A stretch of DNA of 64,000 nt, from positions 3,387,001 to 3,451,000 of the forward strand of contig NZ_CP034448.1 in NCBI RefSeq assembly GCF_003952465.1, written 5' to 3'. Positions 37,189 through 44,592 of the stretch are shown here, piece after piece. A model generated the notes under the pieces. The model worked only from the letters and a program-made list of their open reading frames with translations. It was not told where the DNA came from and did no database searches. The translations under genes and the position numbers were made by a program. Source of the DNA: Mesorhizobium sp. M1B.F.Ca.ET.045.04.1.1. Its GTDB lineage: Bacteria; Pseudomonadota; Alphaproteobacteria; Rhizobiales; Rhizobiaceae. The first letter of the stretch is position 1, and the number at the start of each line of letters is the position of its first letter.

Positions 37189-37761
37189 ATGTCCGAGCTG
37201 AACGACTATCTGGCCCGCTCCGCGGCGGCGATCTCGGCGATGGTCGAGCGCGACCTCACCGGCGAGATGGAACGCGCTGTCAGCACGGTCGTTGCGGCGC
37301 TTTCGCAAGGCAAGGCGCTGCTGATCTGCGGCAATGGCGGCTCGGCGAGCGATGCCATCCACATCGCCGGCGAACTGGTCGGCCGCTTCCTCAAGGAGCG
37401 CAAGGCCTACAATGTCATCGCGTTGCCGGCCAATGCGGCGGTGCTGACCGCCTGGGGCAACGACTACGGCTTCGACACCGTGTTCTCGCGCCAGGTCGAG
37501 GCGCACGGATCGGAAGGCGCGGTATTGCTTGCCATCTCCACCAGCGGCAATTCGCCGAGCATCCTTGCCGCCGCCGAGCAGGCGCGGGCCATGGGCATGA
37601 CGGTGATCAGCCTGACCGGCGACAGCGGCGGCAAGCTCAAGCCGCTGACAGACATCCTGCTCAACGTGCCGTCGACCTCGACGCCGATCATCCAGCAGGG
37701 GCATCTGTGCCTTTACCACCATCTTTGCGAGGCGGTGGAAGCGCGTCTCAGCAATGGCTGA
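37189..37761 (+). CDS. gmhA: Sedoheptulose-7-phosphate isomerase
   Basis: 190 residues, SIS-domain family. LLICGNGGSASDAIHIAGELVGRF and LLAISTSGNSPSILAAAEQARAMGM are the two phosphosugar-binding loops; IIQQGHLCLYHHLCEAVE carries the conserved His/Glu of GmhA. Converts sedoheptulose 7-phosphate to D-glycero-D-manno-heptose 7-phosphate, first step of ADP-heptose synthesis. Overlaps gmhB by 8 bases. Confidence 0.95.
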   Translation: MSELNDYLARSAAAISAMVERDLTGEMERAVSTVVAALSQGKALLICGNGGSASDAIHIAGELVGRFLKERKAYNVIALPANAAVLTAWGNDYGFDTVFSRQVEAHGSEGAVLLAISTSGNSPSILAAAEQARAMGMTVISLTGDSGGKLKPLTDILLNVPSTSTPIIQQGHLCLYHHLCEAVEARLSNG

Positions 37762-38386
37762 AGACAAAGTATCCTATCCGCTTGTCGAGCCCGGTTTGTG
37801 GGTCGAGCGGATCGGCGCCAGGTCGTTTCCGGCGGGCCGGCCGGCGTTGTTCCTCGATCGCGACGGCACGATCAATGTCGACACGGACTATCCGAGCGAT
37901 CCGGCGGAGATCGTGCTCAGGCCGCAGATGCTGCCGGTCATCGAGACAGCTAACCGGGTCGGCATTCCAGTCGTCATCGTCACCAACCAGTCCGGCATTG
38001 CGCGCGGCTATTTCGGCTGGGAGGCGTTCGCGGCCGTCAATCAGAGGGTGCTCGACCTGCTTGCGGAGAGGAATGCCGTCGTCGATATGGTGCTTGCCTG
38101 CGGCTATCACGAGAAAGGCTCGGGTCCGCTGGCGGTCGCCGACCATCCGATGCGCAAGCCCAATCCAGGCATGCTGATGGAGGCGGCGCGTCGCCTCGGT
38201 GTCGACCTGAAACGCTCGCTGATCGTCGGCGACAAGCCCGCCGATATGGAAGCGGGCGAGCGCGCCGGCCTCGAGCGTGGCTGGCTTGTCGATGGCGAGG
38301 CCTCGACGATGGACGGGCTCGCGGTTGTGCCGTTGCGCGACGCGCGCGATCTCGACGGCCTGCTGGCCGCGATACGGTCGCTCTGA
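37754..38386 (+). CDS. gmhB: D-glycero-beta-D-manno-heptose-1,7-bisphosphate 7-phosphatase
   Basis: 210 residues, HAD phosphatase. DxD nucleophile motif FLDRDGTINVD at residues 33-43, VVIVTNQSGIARGYF (motif II), RKPNPGMLMEAARRLGVDLKRSLIVGDKPADMEAG (motifs III/IV). The Zn loop is unusual: CGYH is present but the later CxC of E. coli GmhB (CDCRKP) reads HPMRKP here. It removes the 7-phosphate between the two HldE steps. Linked to hldE and gmhA, which supports the assignment despite the altered zinc site. Confidence 0.92.
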   Translation: MAEDKVSYPLVEPGLWVERIGARSFPAGRPALFLDRDGTINVDTDYPSDPAEIVLRPQMLPVIETANRVGIPVVIVTNQSGIARGYFGWEAFAAVNQRVLDLLAERNAVVDMVLACGYHEKGSGPLAVADHPMRKPNPGMLMEAARRLGVDLKRSLIVGDKPADMEAGERAGLERGWLVDGEASTMDGLAVVPLRDARDLDGLLAAIRSL

Positions 38387-38458
38387 TCGCATCCTGATTC
38401 AACGTCGAGTGCCAGGTTGCTGGCTTTCCAGCGCTTTTATGGGAAGCCGGCGTGGTGA

Positions 38459-38935
38459 TCAGCTCGGAAAAGCCACCAGCCCTTCGTCCTTGACGCGGCG
38501 GATGGTTAGCGCCGTCCTCACGGTGTCGACATTCGGCGCCGAAGCGAGCTCCTCGATGACGAAGGTCTGGAAGGTGCCGAGGTCGCTCGCCACGCAGTGC
38601 AGCAGGAAATCGGACTCGCCCGACACCATCCAGGCGTCGCGGACGATCGGCCAGCCCCGCGTGCGCTCGGCGAAAGTCTTCAGCTCGGCATCGGCCTGAT
38701 GGTGCAGGCCGATCAGGCAGAAGGCGACGACGTCCATGCCGAGCGCCGGCGCATTGAGGAGGGCGCGGTAGCCGCGGATGATGCCGGCCTCTTCCAGCCG
38801 CCTGACGCGGCGCAGGCAAGGCGGCGCCGAGATGCCGACCCGGTTGGACAGCTCGACATTGGTCATGCGGCCGTCGCTCTGCAGCTCGCGCAGGATCTTC
38901 CAGTCGATGGCGTCGAGATCGGCTTTGAGCGGCAT
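38459..38935 (-). CDS. Lrp/AsnC-family transcriptional regulator
   Basis: 158 residues from ATG at 38935. N-terminal helix-turn-helix (LDAIDWKILRELQSDGRMTNVELSNRVGISAPPCLRRVRRLEEAGIIRGY) and C-terminal RAM ligand domain (ERTRGWPIVRDAWMVSGESDFLLHCVASDLGTFQTFV). Typical length. Divergent from trxB, 220 bp apart. Lrp-like proteins sense amino acids; no amino-acid operon is adjacent, though a LysE exporter lies 3 kb away. Confidence 0.92.
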   Translation of the reverse strand: MPLKADLDAIDWKILRELQSDGRMTNVELSNRVGISAPPCLRRVRRLEEAGIIRGYRALLNAPALGMDVVAFCLIGLHHQADAELKTFAERTRGWPIVRDAWMVSGESDFLLHCVASDLGTFQTFVIEELASAPNVDTVRTALTIRRVKDEGLVAFPS

Positions 38936-39155
38936 GATCGGCTTTCGCGCAAGAATCTTTCGCGATTTTGTAATTAGGTTTCGCGCGGGAGGCCATCCCT
39001 TTGCAATGATTTTTCTGCTCGGGGTCGCGATATGGCCCCATATGCATGTGAGGCAGCTTTCCGGGGACGAAGGCCAAGCTGCCTTGCTGGCTTGGCGGGC
39101 AACACTTACATTACCGGCAACTAGCCACGGCTTCGCGCCGCAGGGGACTTTTTTC

Positions 39156-40130
39156 ATGAACACCAAACATGCGCCCGTTCTCATCATCGGCTCAGGCCCG
39201 GCCGGCTACACGGCGGCGATCTATGCCGCCCGCGCCATGCTGAAGCCGATGCTCGTCGCTGGTCTGCAGCAGGGCGGCCAGCTGATGATCACCACCGATG
39301 TCGAAAACTATCCGGGCTTTGCCGATCCGATCCAGGGTCCCTGGCTGATGGAGCAAATGGCGAAGCAGGCCGAGCATGTCGGCACGGACATCGTCAACGA
39401 CATCATCACCGAGGTCGACCTCAATGTGCGGCCATTCCGCGCTACCGGCGATTCCGGCACCGTCTACACCGCGGATGCCTTGATCATCGCCACCGGCGCG
39501 CAGGCCAAGTGGCTGGGCATCCCATCGGAGCAGACCTTCATGGGCTTCGGCGTATCGGCCTGCGCCACTTGTGACGGCTTCTTCTATCGCGGCAAGGATG
39601 TCGCGGTGGTCGGCGGCGGCAATTCGGCGGTCGAGGAGGCGCTCTATCTCGCCAACCTCGCCAAGAGCGTCACCGTCATCCACCGGCGCGGCGATTTCCG
39701 CGCCGAGCGCATCCTGCGCGAGCGGCTGTTCAAGAAGGACAATGTCCGCGTCATCTGGGATACCGTCGTCGACGAGATCACCGGGCAGCCGGGCAAGGCG
39801 CCGCTGCCGCCTTCGGTCGAGGGTTTGAAGATGCGCAACGTGGCGACCGGAGAAGTGTCGCGGCTGAAAGTCGATGGCGTCTTCGTCGCGATCGGCCACG
39901 CGCCGGCGGTCGAGCTCTTCGCCGGCAAGCTCAAGCAGAAGCCGAACGGCTATCTGTGGACAGCGCCGGATTCGACCCGCACCGACGTGCCCGGCGTATT
40001 TGCCGCCGGCGATGTCACCGACGATGTCTACCGGCAGGCGGTGACGGCGGCGGGGCTCGGTTGCATGGCTGCGCTCGAGGCGGAAAAATATCTGGCGGGG
40101 ATCGAAGTCCACCGCGAAGCGGCGGAATAA
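39156..40130 (+). CDS. trxB: Thioredoxin-disulfide reductase
   Basis: 324 residues from ATG at 39156. FAD motif VLIIGSGPAGYTAAIYAARA at residues 8-27, redox-active CATC at residues 136-139 (SACATCDGFFY), NADPH motif VVGGGNSAVEEALYLA followed by HRRGDFRAE, and FAAGDVTDDVYRQAVTAAGLGCMAALEA at the C-terminus. Keeps thioredoxin reduced with NADPH. Followed 72 bp downstream by lsrB, the same order known from Sinorhizobium and Agrobacterium. Confidence 0.97.
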   Translation: MNTKHAPVLIIGSGPAGYTAAIYAARAMLKPMLVAGLQQGGQLMITTDVENYPGFADPIQGPWLMEQMAKQAEHVGTDIVNDIITEVDLNVRPFRATGDSGTVYTADALIIATGAQAKWLGIPSEQTFMGFGVSACATCDGFFYRGKDVAVVGGGNSAVEEALYLANLAKSVTVIHRRGDFRAERILRERLFKKDNVRVIWDTVVDEITGQPGKAPLPPSVEGLKMRNVATGEVSRLKVDGVFVAIGHAPAVELFAGKLKQKPNGYLWTAPDSTRTDVPGVFAAGDVTDDVYRQAVTAAGLGCMAALEAEKYLAGIEVHREAAE

Positions 40131-40202
40131 TCGATCGGCTGAAGAACGCCGTTTAAAAGCCTGATTTTTCATTCAGACGCCAAAGGCAACGCGAGGGGAA
40201 TC

Positions 40203-41099
40203 ATGGCGCTGGACTGGGACAAGCTACGCGTGTTTCACGCTGCGGCGGAGGCTGGGTCGTTCACCCATGCCGCCGAGACGCTGCATCTGTCGCAATCGGC
40301 GATCTCGCGGCAGGTCAGCGCGCTGGAGCATGACGTCGGCGTGGCGCTGTTCCATCGCCACGCGCGCGGCCTCGTGCTGACCGAGCAGGGCGAGATGCTG
40401 TTCCGCACGGCGCATGACGTGCTGATGAAGCTGGAGACAATCAAGTCGCGGCTGACCGAAACCAAGGACCGCCCCTCCGGCGTGCTGAGGGTGACGACCA
40501 CGGTGGGGCTGGGCGCCGGCTGGCTGACCGAGCGGGTGCAGGAATTCATAGAGCTCTATCCCGAGATCAGCCTGCAGCTGATCCTCGCCAACGAGGAACT
40601 CGACCTCACCATGCGCCAGGCCGATTGCGCCATTCGGCTGCGGCAGCCGCAGCAGCCGGATCTCATCCAGCGCCGGCTGTTCACCGTGCATTTCCATCTC
40701 TACGCGGCACCCTCCTATGTGGCGAAGTTCGGCAAGCCGGCCTCGATCGCCGAGCTCAGGAACCATCGCATCGTCACCTTCGGCGTGCCGGTGCCCTCGC
40801 ATCTGTCGGAACTGAACTGGCTGGAGACGGTCGGCGATTTCGAGGGCGGCCAAAGGGTGCCGACGCTGCAGATCAACGACATCCTGTCGATCAAGCGCGC
40901 AGTTCAGGGCGGCGCCGGCATCGCCATGCTGCCGGACTACGTCATCAGCAAGGACTCGAACTTGGTGCAGTTGCTGCCCGAGACCGAGGTGCCGTCCTTC
41001 GACACCTATTTCGCCTATCCGGACGCGATGAAGAACCAGGCGAAGCTGCATGTATTCCGCGATTTCATCATCGCGAAGGCGCGCAGCTGGTCGTTCTGA
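40203..41099 (+). CDS. lsrB: LysR-family redox/symbiosis regulator LsrB
   Basis: 298 residues. HTH region LDWDKLRVFHAAAEAGSFTHAAETLHLSQSAISRQVSALEHDVG is close to my memory of S. meliloti LsrB, and the location directly after trxB is the conserved rhizobial context. In S. meliloti and Agrobacterium LsrB activates glutathione and LPS-related genes and is needed for nodulation or oxidative stress resistance; the same role is inferred here. The proximity of the heptose/LPS gene block is notable. SD GAGGGGA is just upstream of ATG. Confidence 0.85.
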   Translation: MALDWDKLRVFHAAAEAGSFTHAAETLHLSQSAISRQVSALEHDVGVALFHRHARGLVLTEQGEMLFRTAHDVLMKLETIKSRLTETKDRPSGVLRVTTTVGLGAGWLTERVQEFIELYPEISLQLILANEELDLTMRQADCAIRLRQPQQPDLIQRRLFTVHFHLYAAPSYVAKFGKPASIAELRNHRIVTFGVPVPSHLSELNWLETVGDFEGGQRVPTLQINDILSIKRAVQGGAGIAMLPDYVISKDSNLVQLLPETEVPSFDTYFAYPDAMKNQAKLHVFRDFIIAKARSWSF

Positions 41100-41119
41100 A
41101 ACGCGGCCGGGCGCGATTG

Positions 41120-41617
41120 CTATCCGCGCCAGGGTGTGATGCGCGGCAACCAGCAGGGAACGGCGCGGCGGTAGGTTTCGTACTCTGCGCCATAGCGGCG
41201 GGCGAGTGTCGGCTCCTCGTAGACTTTGACGAAGGAGATCATCGCTGCCGCAGCTATCAGGCCGTAGACGAACACCGCTCCGCTCGAAAAGATGAGCACC
41301 TGGCCGAGGATGATCGATAGCACCGCGACATACATGGGGTTACGCACGTGGCGATAGATGCCGCCGACGACCAGTTTCTCGGTCGGAGCCACGGGAGCGG
41401 GCGTGCCAAGTCCCTCAAAGGCGAAGCGGGCGAAGGCGTGAACCAGGATCCCTGCCGCCCCGGCCACAAGGATCCAGCCTACGGGCACGAAACCGGGCAC
41501 GGTGGACAGCGGCATGCGATAATGGTCGGTCAGCAGCCAGGGTATCAGCCCTGCAACCACGCCGGGTGCAGCAACGAGGAATAGCGCGCTGCCGGCGATT
41601 GCCGAAAAAGTTCGCAT
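41120..41617 (-). CDS. Isoprenylcysteine/phospholipid methyltransferase-like membrane protein
   Basis: 165 residues from ATG at 41617 with GGAGGGACTG upstream. Four hydrophobic segments (SAIAGSALFLVAAPGVVAGLIPWLL; GFVPVGWILVAGAAGILVHAFARF; MYVAVLSIILGQVLIF; AVFVYGLIAAAAMISFV), with the conserved ICMT/PEMT signature GGIYRHVRNPMYVAV and EEPTLARRYGAEYETYRRAVPCW at the C-terminus. SAM-dependent methyltransferase of unknown substrate in the inner membrane. Confidence 0.88.
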   Translation of the reverse strand: MRTFSAIAGSALFLVAAPGVVAGLIPWLLTDHYRMPLSTVPGFVPVGWILVAGAAGILVHAFARFAFEGLGTPAPVAPTEKLVVGGIYRHVRNPMYVAVLSIILGQVLIFSSGAVFVYGLIAAAAMISFVKVYEEPTLARRYGAEYETYRRAVPCWLPRITPWRG

Positions 41618-41837
41618 CAGTCCCTCCTGCCGCAAAAGTAAACGCAGCCTGCCCGAATCCGCATCATTTTGATTTCACGCGTTTTACGGGGCAGAATCGG
41701 ACCTGATTTGCATATCAGCAATCGCTTTCACGCTGGAAAGGCACACGATTCGGCGATTTTTTCTGGTCCTATCGGTTCTTGGGACGGGTTGGACCACAGC
41801 CTGCGTCTTTTTGCATGCGTGTGTTGCAAAATAGATG

Positions 41838-41866
41838 CTTGTTTCTTGGGCATGATGAGCACATAT
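41838..41866 (+). promoter_or_regulatory. Candidate sigma-70 promoter of the small RNA
   Basis: CTTGTT (41838-41843), 17-bp spacer, ACATAT (41861-41866), compared with rhizobial CTTGAC-N17-CTATAT. Predicted transcription start near 41873, at the 5' side of the structured RNA. Confidence 0.45.
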
Positions 41867-41872
41867 ATAGTT

Positions 41873-41990
41873 CATCTCCAGGGCGCGTTCTCCTCCCATT
41901 AGCGCCCTCGAGTGTTCCCCTCTGGAGGTTAGCCCTAATCGGCACTTCCAATCAAACTCAGCCGGATCTTTATTGATCCGGCTTTTTTGT
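41873..41990 (+). ncRNA. Candidate trans-acting small RNA with exposed CTCCTCCC loop
   Basis: About 115 nt between a promoter-like sequence and a strong terminator. First hairpin: stem AGGGCGC / GCGCCCT (41880-41886 with 41902-41908) presenting a 15-nt loop with CTCCTCCC (41890-41897), an anti-Shine-Dalgarno motif. A second C-rich segment, CCCCTCTGGAGG, follows. Terminator: GCCGGATC / GATCCGGC (41961-41968 with 41975-41982) and TTTTTT. This organisation is that of alphaproteobacterial CCUCCUCCC-type (cuckoo/alpha-r) sRNAs, which act on ribosome-binding sites. The exact family was not checked. Confidence 0.65.
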
Positions 41991-42233
41991 TGCGCCGAGA
42001 TCACGGCGAGGCCGGAAATGCGTGAGCGAAAGCCACGTAACAGTGACATGTAACATCGGGTAACATGTCGCGGACGCACTCTATCGATTAAGTAGATGAT
42101 AGGACGCGGTTGGTCCGTTCGGGAGATGGGGGCATCACTCGGACAGGCCGGGCTCAGGCAGCTACCGCGTCCGAACCATTTCCTGATGCGGCGGACCTGC
42201 CGTTGCCTCCCAGGAAGACGGTCCGCAATAAGA

Positions 42234-42266
42234 AACGGCGTCCGGATGATCCGGGCGCCGTTTTTC
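42234..42266. terminator. Rho-independent terminator (plus strand, possibly bidirectional)
   Basis: Stem AACGGCGTCCGG / CCGGGCGCCGTT with one mismatch (42234-42245 with 42251-42262), followed by TTTTT on the plus strand. It also lies 20 bases after the minus-strand EF-G-like stop, where the minus side reads GTTTCTTATT, so it may serve that gene. If used on the plus strand it would end a second short transcript from 42000-42230. Confidence 0.6.
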
Positions 42267-42285
42267 ATTCCTCAGCCAAAATCAG

Positions 42286-44337
42286 TCATGCAGCCTTGCC
42301 GTTGGCGTTCATCGCCTCGTCGGCCAGGCGCCCCGTCAGCTCGGCCATATGGTCGAAGCCGGCCTTGTAGCTGGCGACGCCCGCCGTCGCCGAACGCAAC
42401 TCGATGATCAGGTCGCCGATCTCGGCCTGGGGCATGGTCGCCTCGACCACGTCCCAGCCGGGCCAGTCGGGCCGCGCGTCATAGCCAAGAATCTGGCCGC
42501 GCCGCTGCGGGATCAACGCGATGATCTTCGAGGTTGCATCGGATGGCGTGACGATTTCGACCTTCATGATCGGCTCCAGCAGAACCGGCGAACAGGCCGC
42601 CATGCCTTCTTTCATCGCCAGCTTTGCCGCCATCTGGAAGGCCATGTCGGAGGAGTCGACCGCATGGTAGGAGCCGTCCGATAGGTTGACGGCGACATCC
42701 ACCACGGGGAAGCCGAGTGGACCGGTCTTCAGATAGTCGCGGATGCCCGTCTCCACCGACTGGATGTAGGTCTTGGGCACGACCCCGCCGGTGATGGTGT
42801 CGGTGAATTGGAAGCCCGAGCCGCGGGGCAGCGGCTTGATCTCGATCACCACGTCGCCGAATTGGCCGTGGCCGCCCGACTGCTTCTTGTGGCGGCCGCG
42901 CTGCTGCGCGGATTTGCGGATCGTCTCGCGATAAGGCACCGCCGGCGAATGGCCTTCGATCGGGATCTGGTTCTTGCCCTCCAGGCGCTCGCGCACAACG
43001 CGCAGGTGCATTTCGCCGTGCCCCGACAACACGGTTTCCGCGGAGTCCTGGTTGTGGTGCAGGTTGAGCGAGGGGTCTTCCTCGGCAAGCCTCTGGATAG
43101 CCGCCGACATCTTGACCTCGTCCTTGCGTTCCTTGGGCCGCAGCGCGAAGGCAAACACCGGCTGCGGCGGCTCCAGCGTGAACAGCGGCTTGATGCCGCC
43201 CTTGGCCGAACTCAGCGTCTGGCCAGTCCTGACGTTGTCGAGCTTGCCGAGCGCGACGGTGTCGCCAGCCATGGCGGACGGCAGCTTCAGCTGATCCTTG
43301 CCCAGCATCTTGTAAATGCCGGAGACCTTGGTCGTGTCGCCGTTGGAGAGGAAAAGCTCGGCCGCATCGGCCAATTGGCCGGAAAGCACGCGCGACACCG
43401 ACAGCTTGCCGCCATGCGCCGTGTGGATAGTCTTCATCACCTGCACGACCGTCTGGCTGCCGTCCGGTACACTCAGGCGCTTGCGGGTCGCCTCGACATC
43501 CGGCGCATCGTGGCGGATCGTCTTCAACAGGCGCAGCACGCCATTGCCCTTCTCCGCCGTGCCGATCAGCACCGGCGTCACCGTGCCGGCCCGGAGGTCG
43601 GCGGCAAGGTCATCGAAGATCGCATCTTTCGGCGGCTCGATCTCCTCCAGGAGCTGTTCCATCAGCTGGTCGTCATGGTCGGCCAACGTCTCCAGCATCG
43701 AGAAGCGCGCCTCGAGCTCGCGCGCCTTGTCGTCGTCGGGAATCTCGGCGACCTGGCTTTCGGCGTATTCGCGGTACACATAGGCGCGCTCCAGCGCGAG
43801 ATCGATCGAGCCGATGACGACGCCGTCCTTGCGCAGTGGGATCTGGCGCAAGAGCAGCGGCGCGGAACTCGCCGGCTGCAGCATCTTGAGCGTCTCGCGA
43901 ACGCCGGCGATCGCCTTGTCCACCTTGTTGAGGAACAGGATGCGCGGCACGCCGAGATCGTCGAGCTTGCGCATGATGAGTTGCAGCGCGGGAATCTTCT
44001 TTTCATCCGCTTCGGCCACGACCACGGCGACATCGCAGGCGGCAAGCACCGGCTCGGCCTCGAAGGCGAATTCGATGGAACCGGGACAATCGACGAAGGT
44101 GAACTGCTCGCCCATGAACTCCGTGGTGGCAAAGGTCGCCTCGACGCTCATGGCGTGGGCGCGGGCCTCCGACGAGTGATCGGAAACGGTGTTGCCCGAT
44201 GAGACGGGATTCTGGCGGGGGATGGCGCCCGTGCGGGCGAGGATTGCTTCGAGAAGTGTCGTCTTACCGCTTGCGAAGGGACCGACTATGGCAATGCATT
44301 TCGGTCCCGTGCGTCGTCCTCCGGCGCGAGTACCCAT
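42286..44337 (-). CDS. Elongation factor G-like GTPase (non-canonical EF-G paralogue)
   Basis: 683 residues with the complete EF-G domain order (G, II, III, IV, V). Switch motifs deviate: G1 is GPFASGKTT (residues 19-27; usual AHIDAGKTT), G3 is DCPGSIEF (83-90; usual DTPGHVDF), so the catalytic His is Ser; G4 NKVD (137-140) is normal. Domain IV has GGHGQFGDVVIEIKPLPRGSGFQF, close to canonical. This is the EF-G-like paralogue found in many rhizobia; it is unlikely to be the main translocase because str-operon genes are absent here. Function unproven. Confidence 0.88.
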   Translation of the reverse strand: MGTRAGGRRTGPKCIAIVGPFASGKTTLLEAILARTGAIPRQNPVSSGNTVSDHSSEARAHAMSVEATFATTEFMGEQFTFVDCPGSIEFAFEAEPVLAACDVAVVVAEADEKKIPALQLIMRKLDDLGVPRILFLNKVDKAIAGVRETLKMLQPASSAPLLLRQIPLRKDGVVIGSIDLALERAYVYREYAESQVAEIPDDDKARELEARFSMLETLADHDDQLMEQLLEEIEPPKDAIFDDLAADLRAGTVTPVLIGTAEKGNGVLRLLKTIRHDAPDVEATRKRLSVPDGSQTVVQVMKTIHTAHGGKLSVSRVLSGQLADAAELFLSNGDTTKVSGIYKMLGKDQLKLPSAMAGDTVALGKLDNVRTGQTLSSAKGGIKPLFTLEPPQPVFAFALRPKERKDEVKMSAAIQRLAEEDPSLNLHHNQDSAETVLSGHGEMHLRVVRERLEGKNQIPIEGHSPAVPYRETIRKSAQQRGRHKKQSGGHGQFGDVVIEIKPLPRGSGFQFTDTITGGVVPKTYIQSVETGIRDYLKTGPLGFPVVDVAVNLSDGSYHAVDSSDMAFQMAAKLAMKEGMAACSPVLLEPIMKVEIVTPSDATSKIIALIPQRRGQILGYDARPDWPGWDVVEATMPQAEIGDLIIELRSATAGVASYKAGFDHMAELTGRLADEAMNANGKAA

Positions 44338-44592
44338 GGCTGACCTCCACTCAGGCGTTTCCCAAGAGAGCGATCAGCAAAAAGTGGAAACCGGTTTTTG
44401 CGTCCGATCGCACTCTGTGAAGAGCGGCGGCCGGCCTGTTCGGCCGTCGCGGGCGGGGTGTTGCTCACCACCTGCCCAAGGCCATCGTCACACGGGTTCG
44501 CGGAGAGGGCAAGAAAAATAGGGAGTGCGCCGGCTTCGGTCTTGCCACGCGCCCGGTTTGCCAGGCGCTCATCCTGTCAGGCGCCCATCTTG

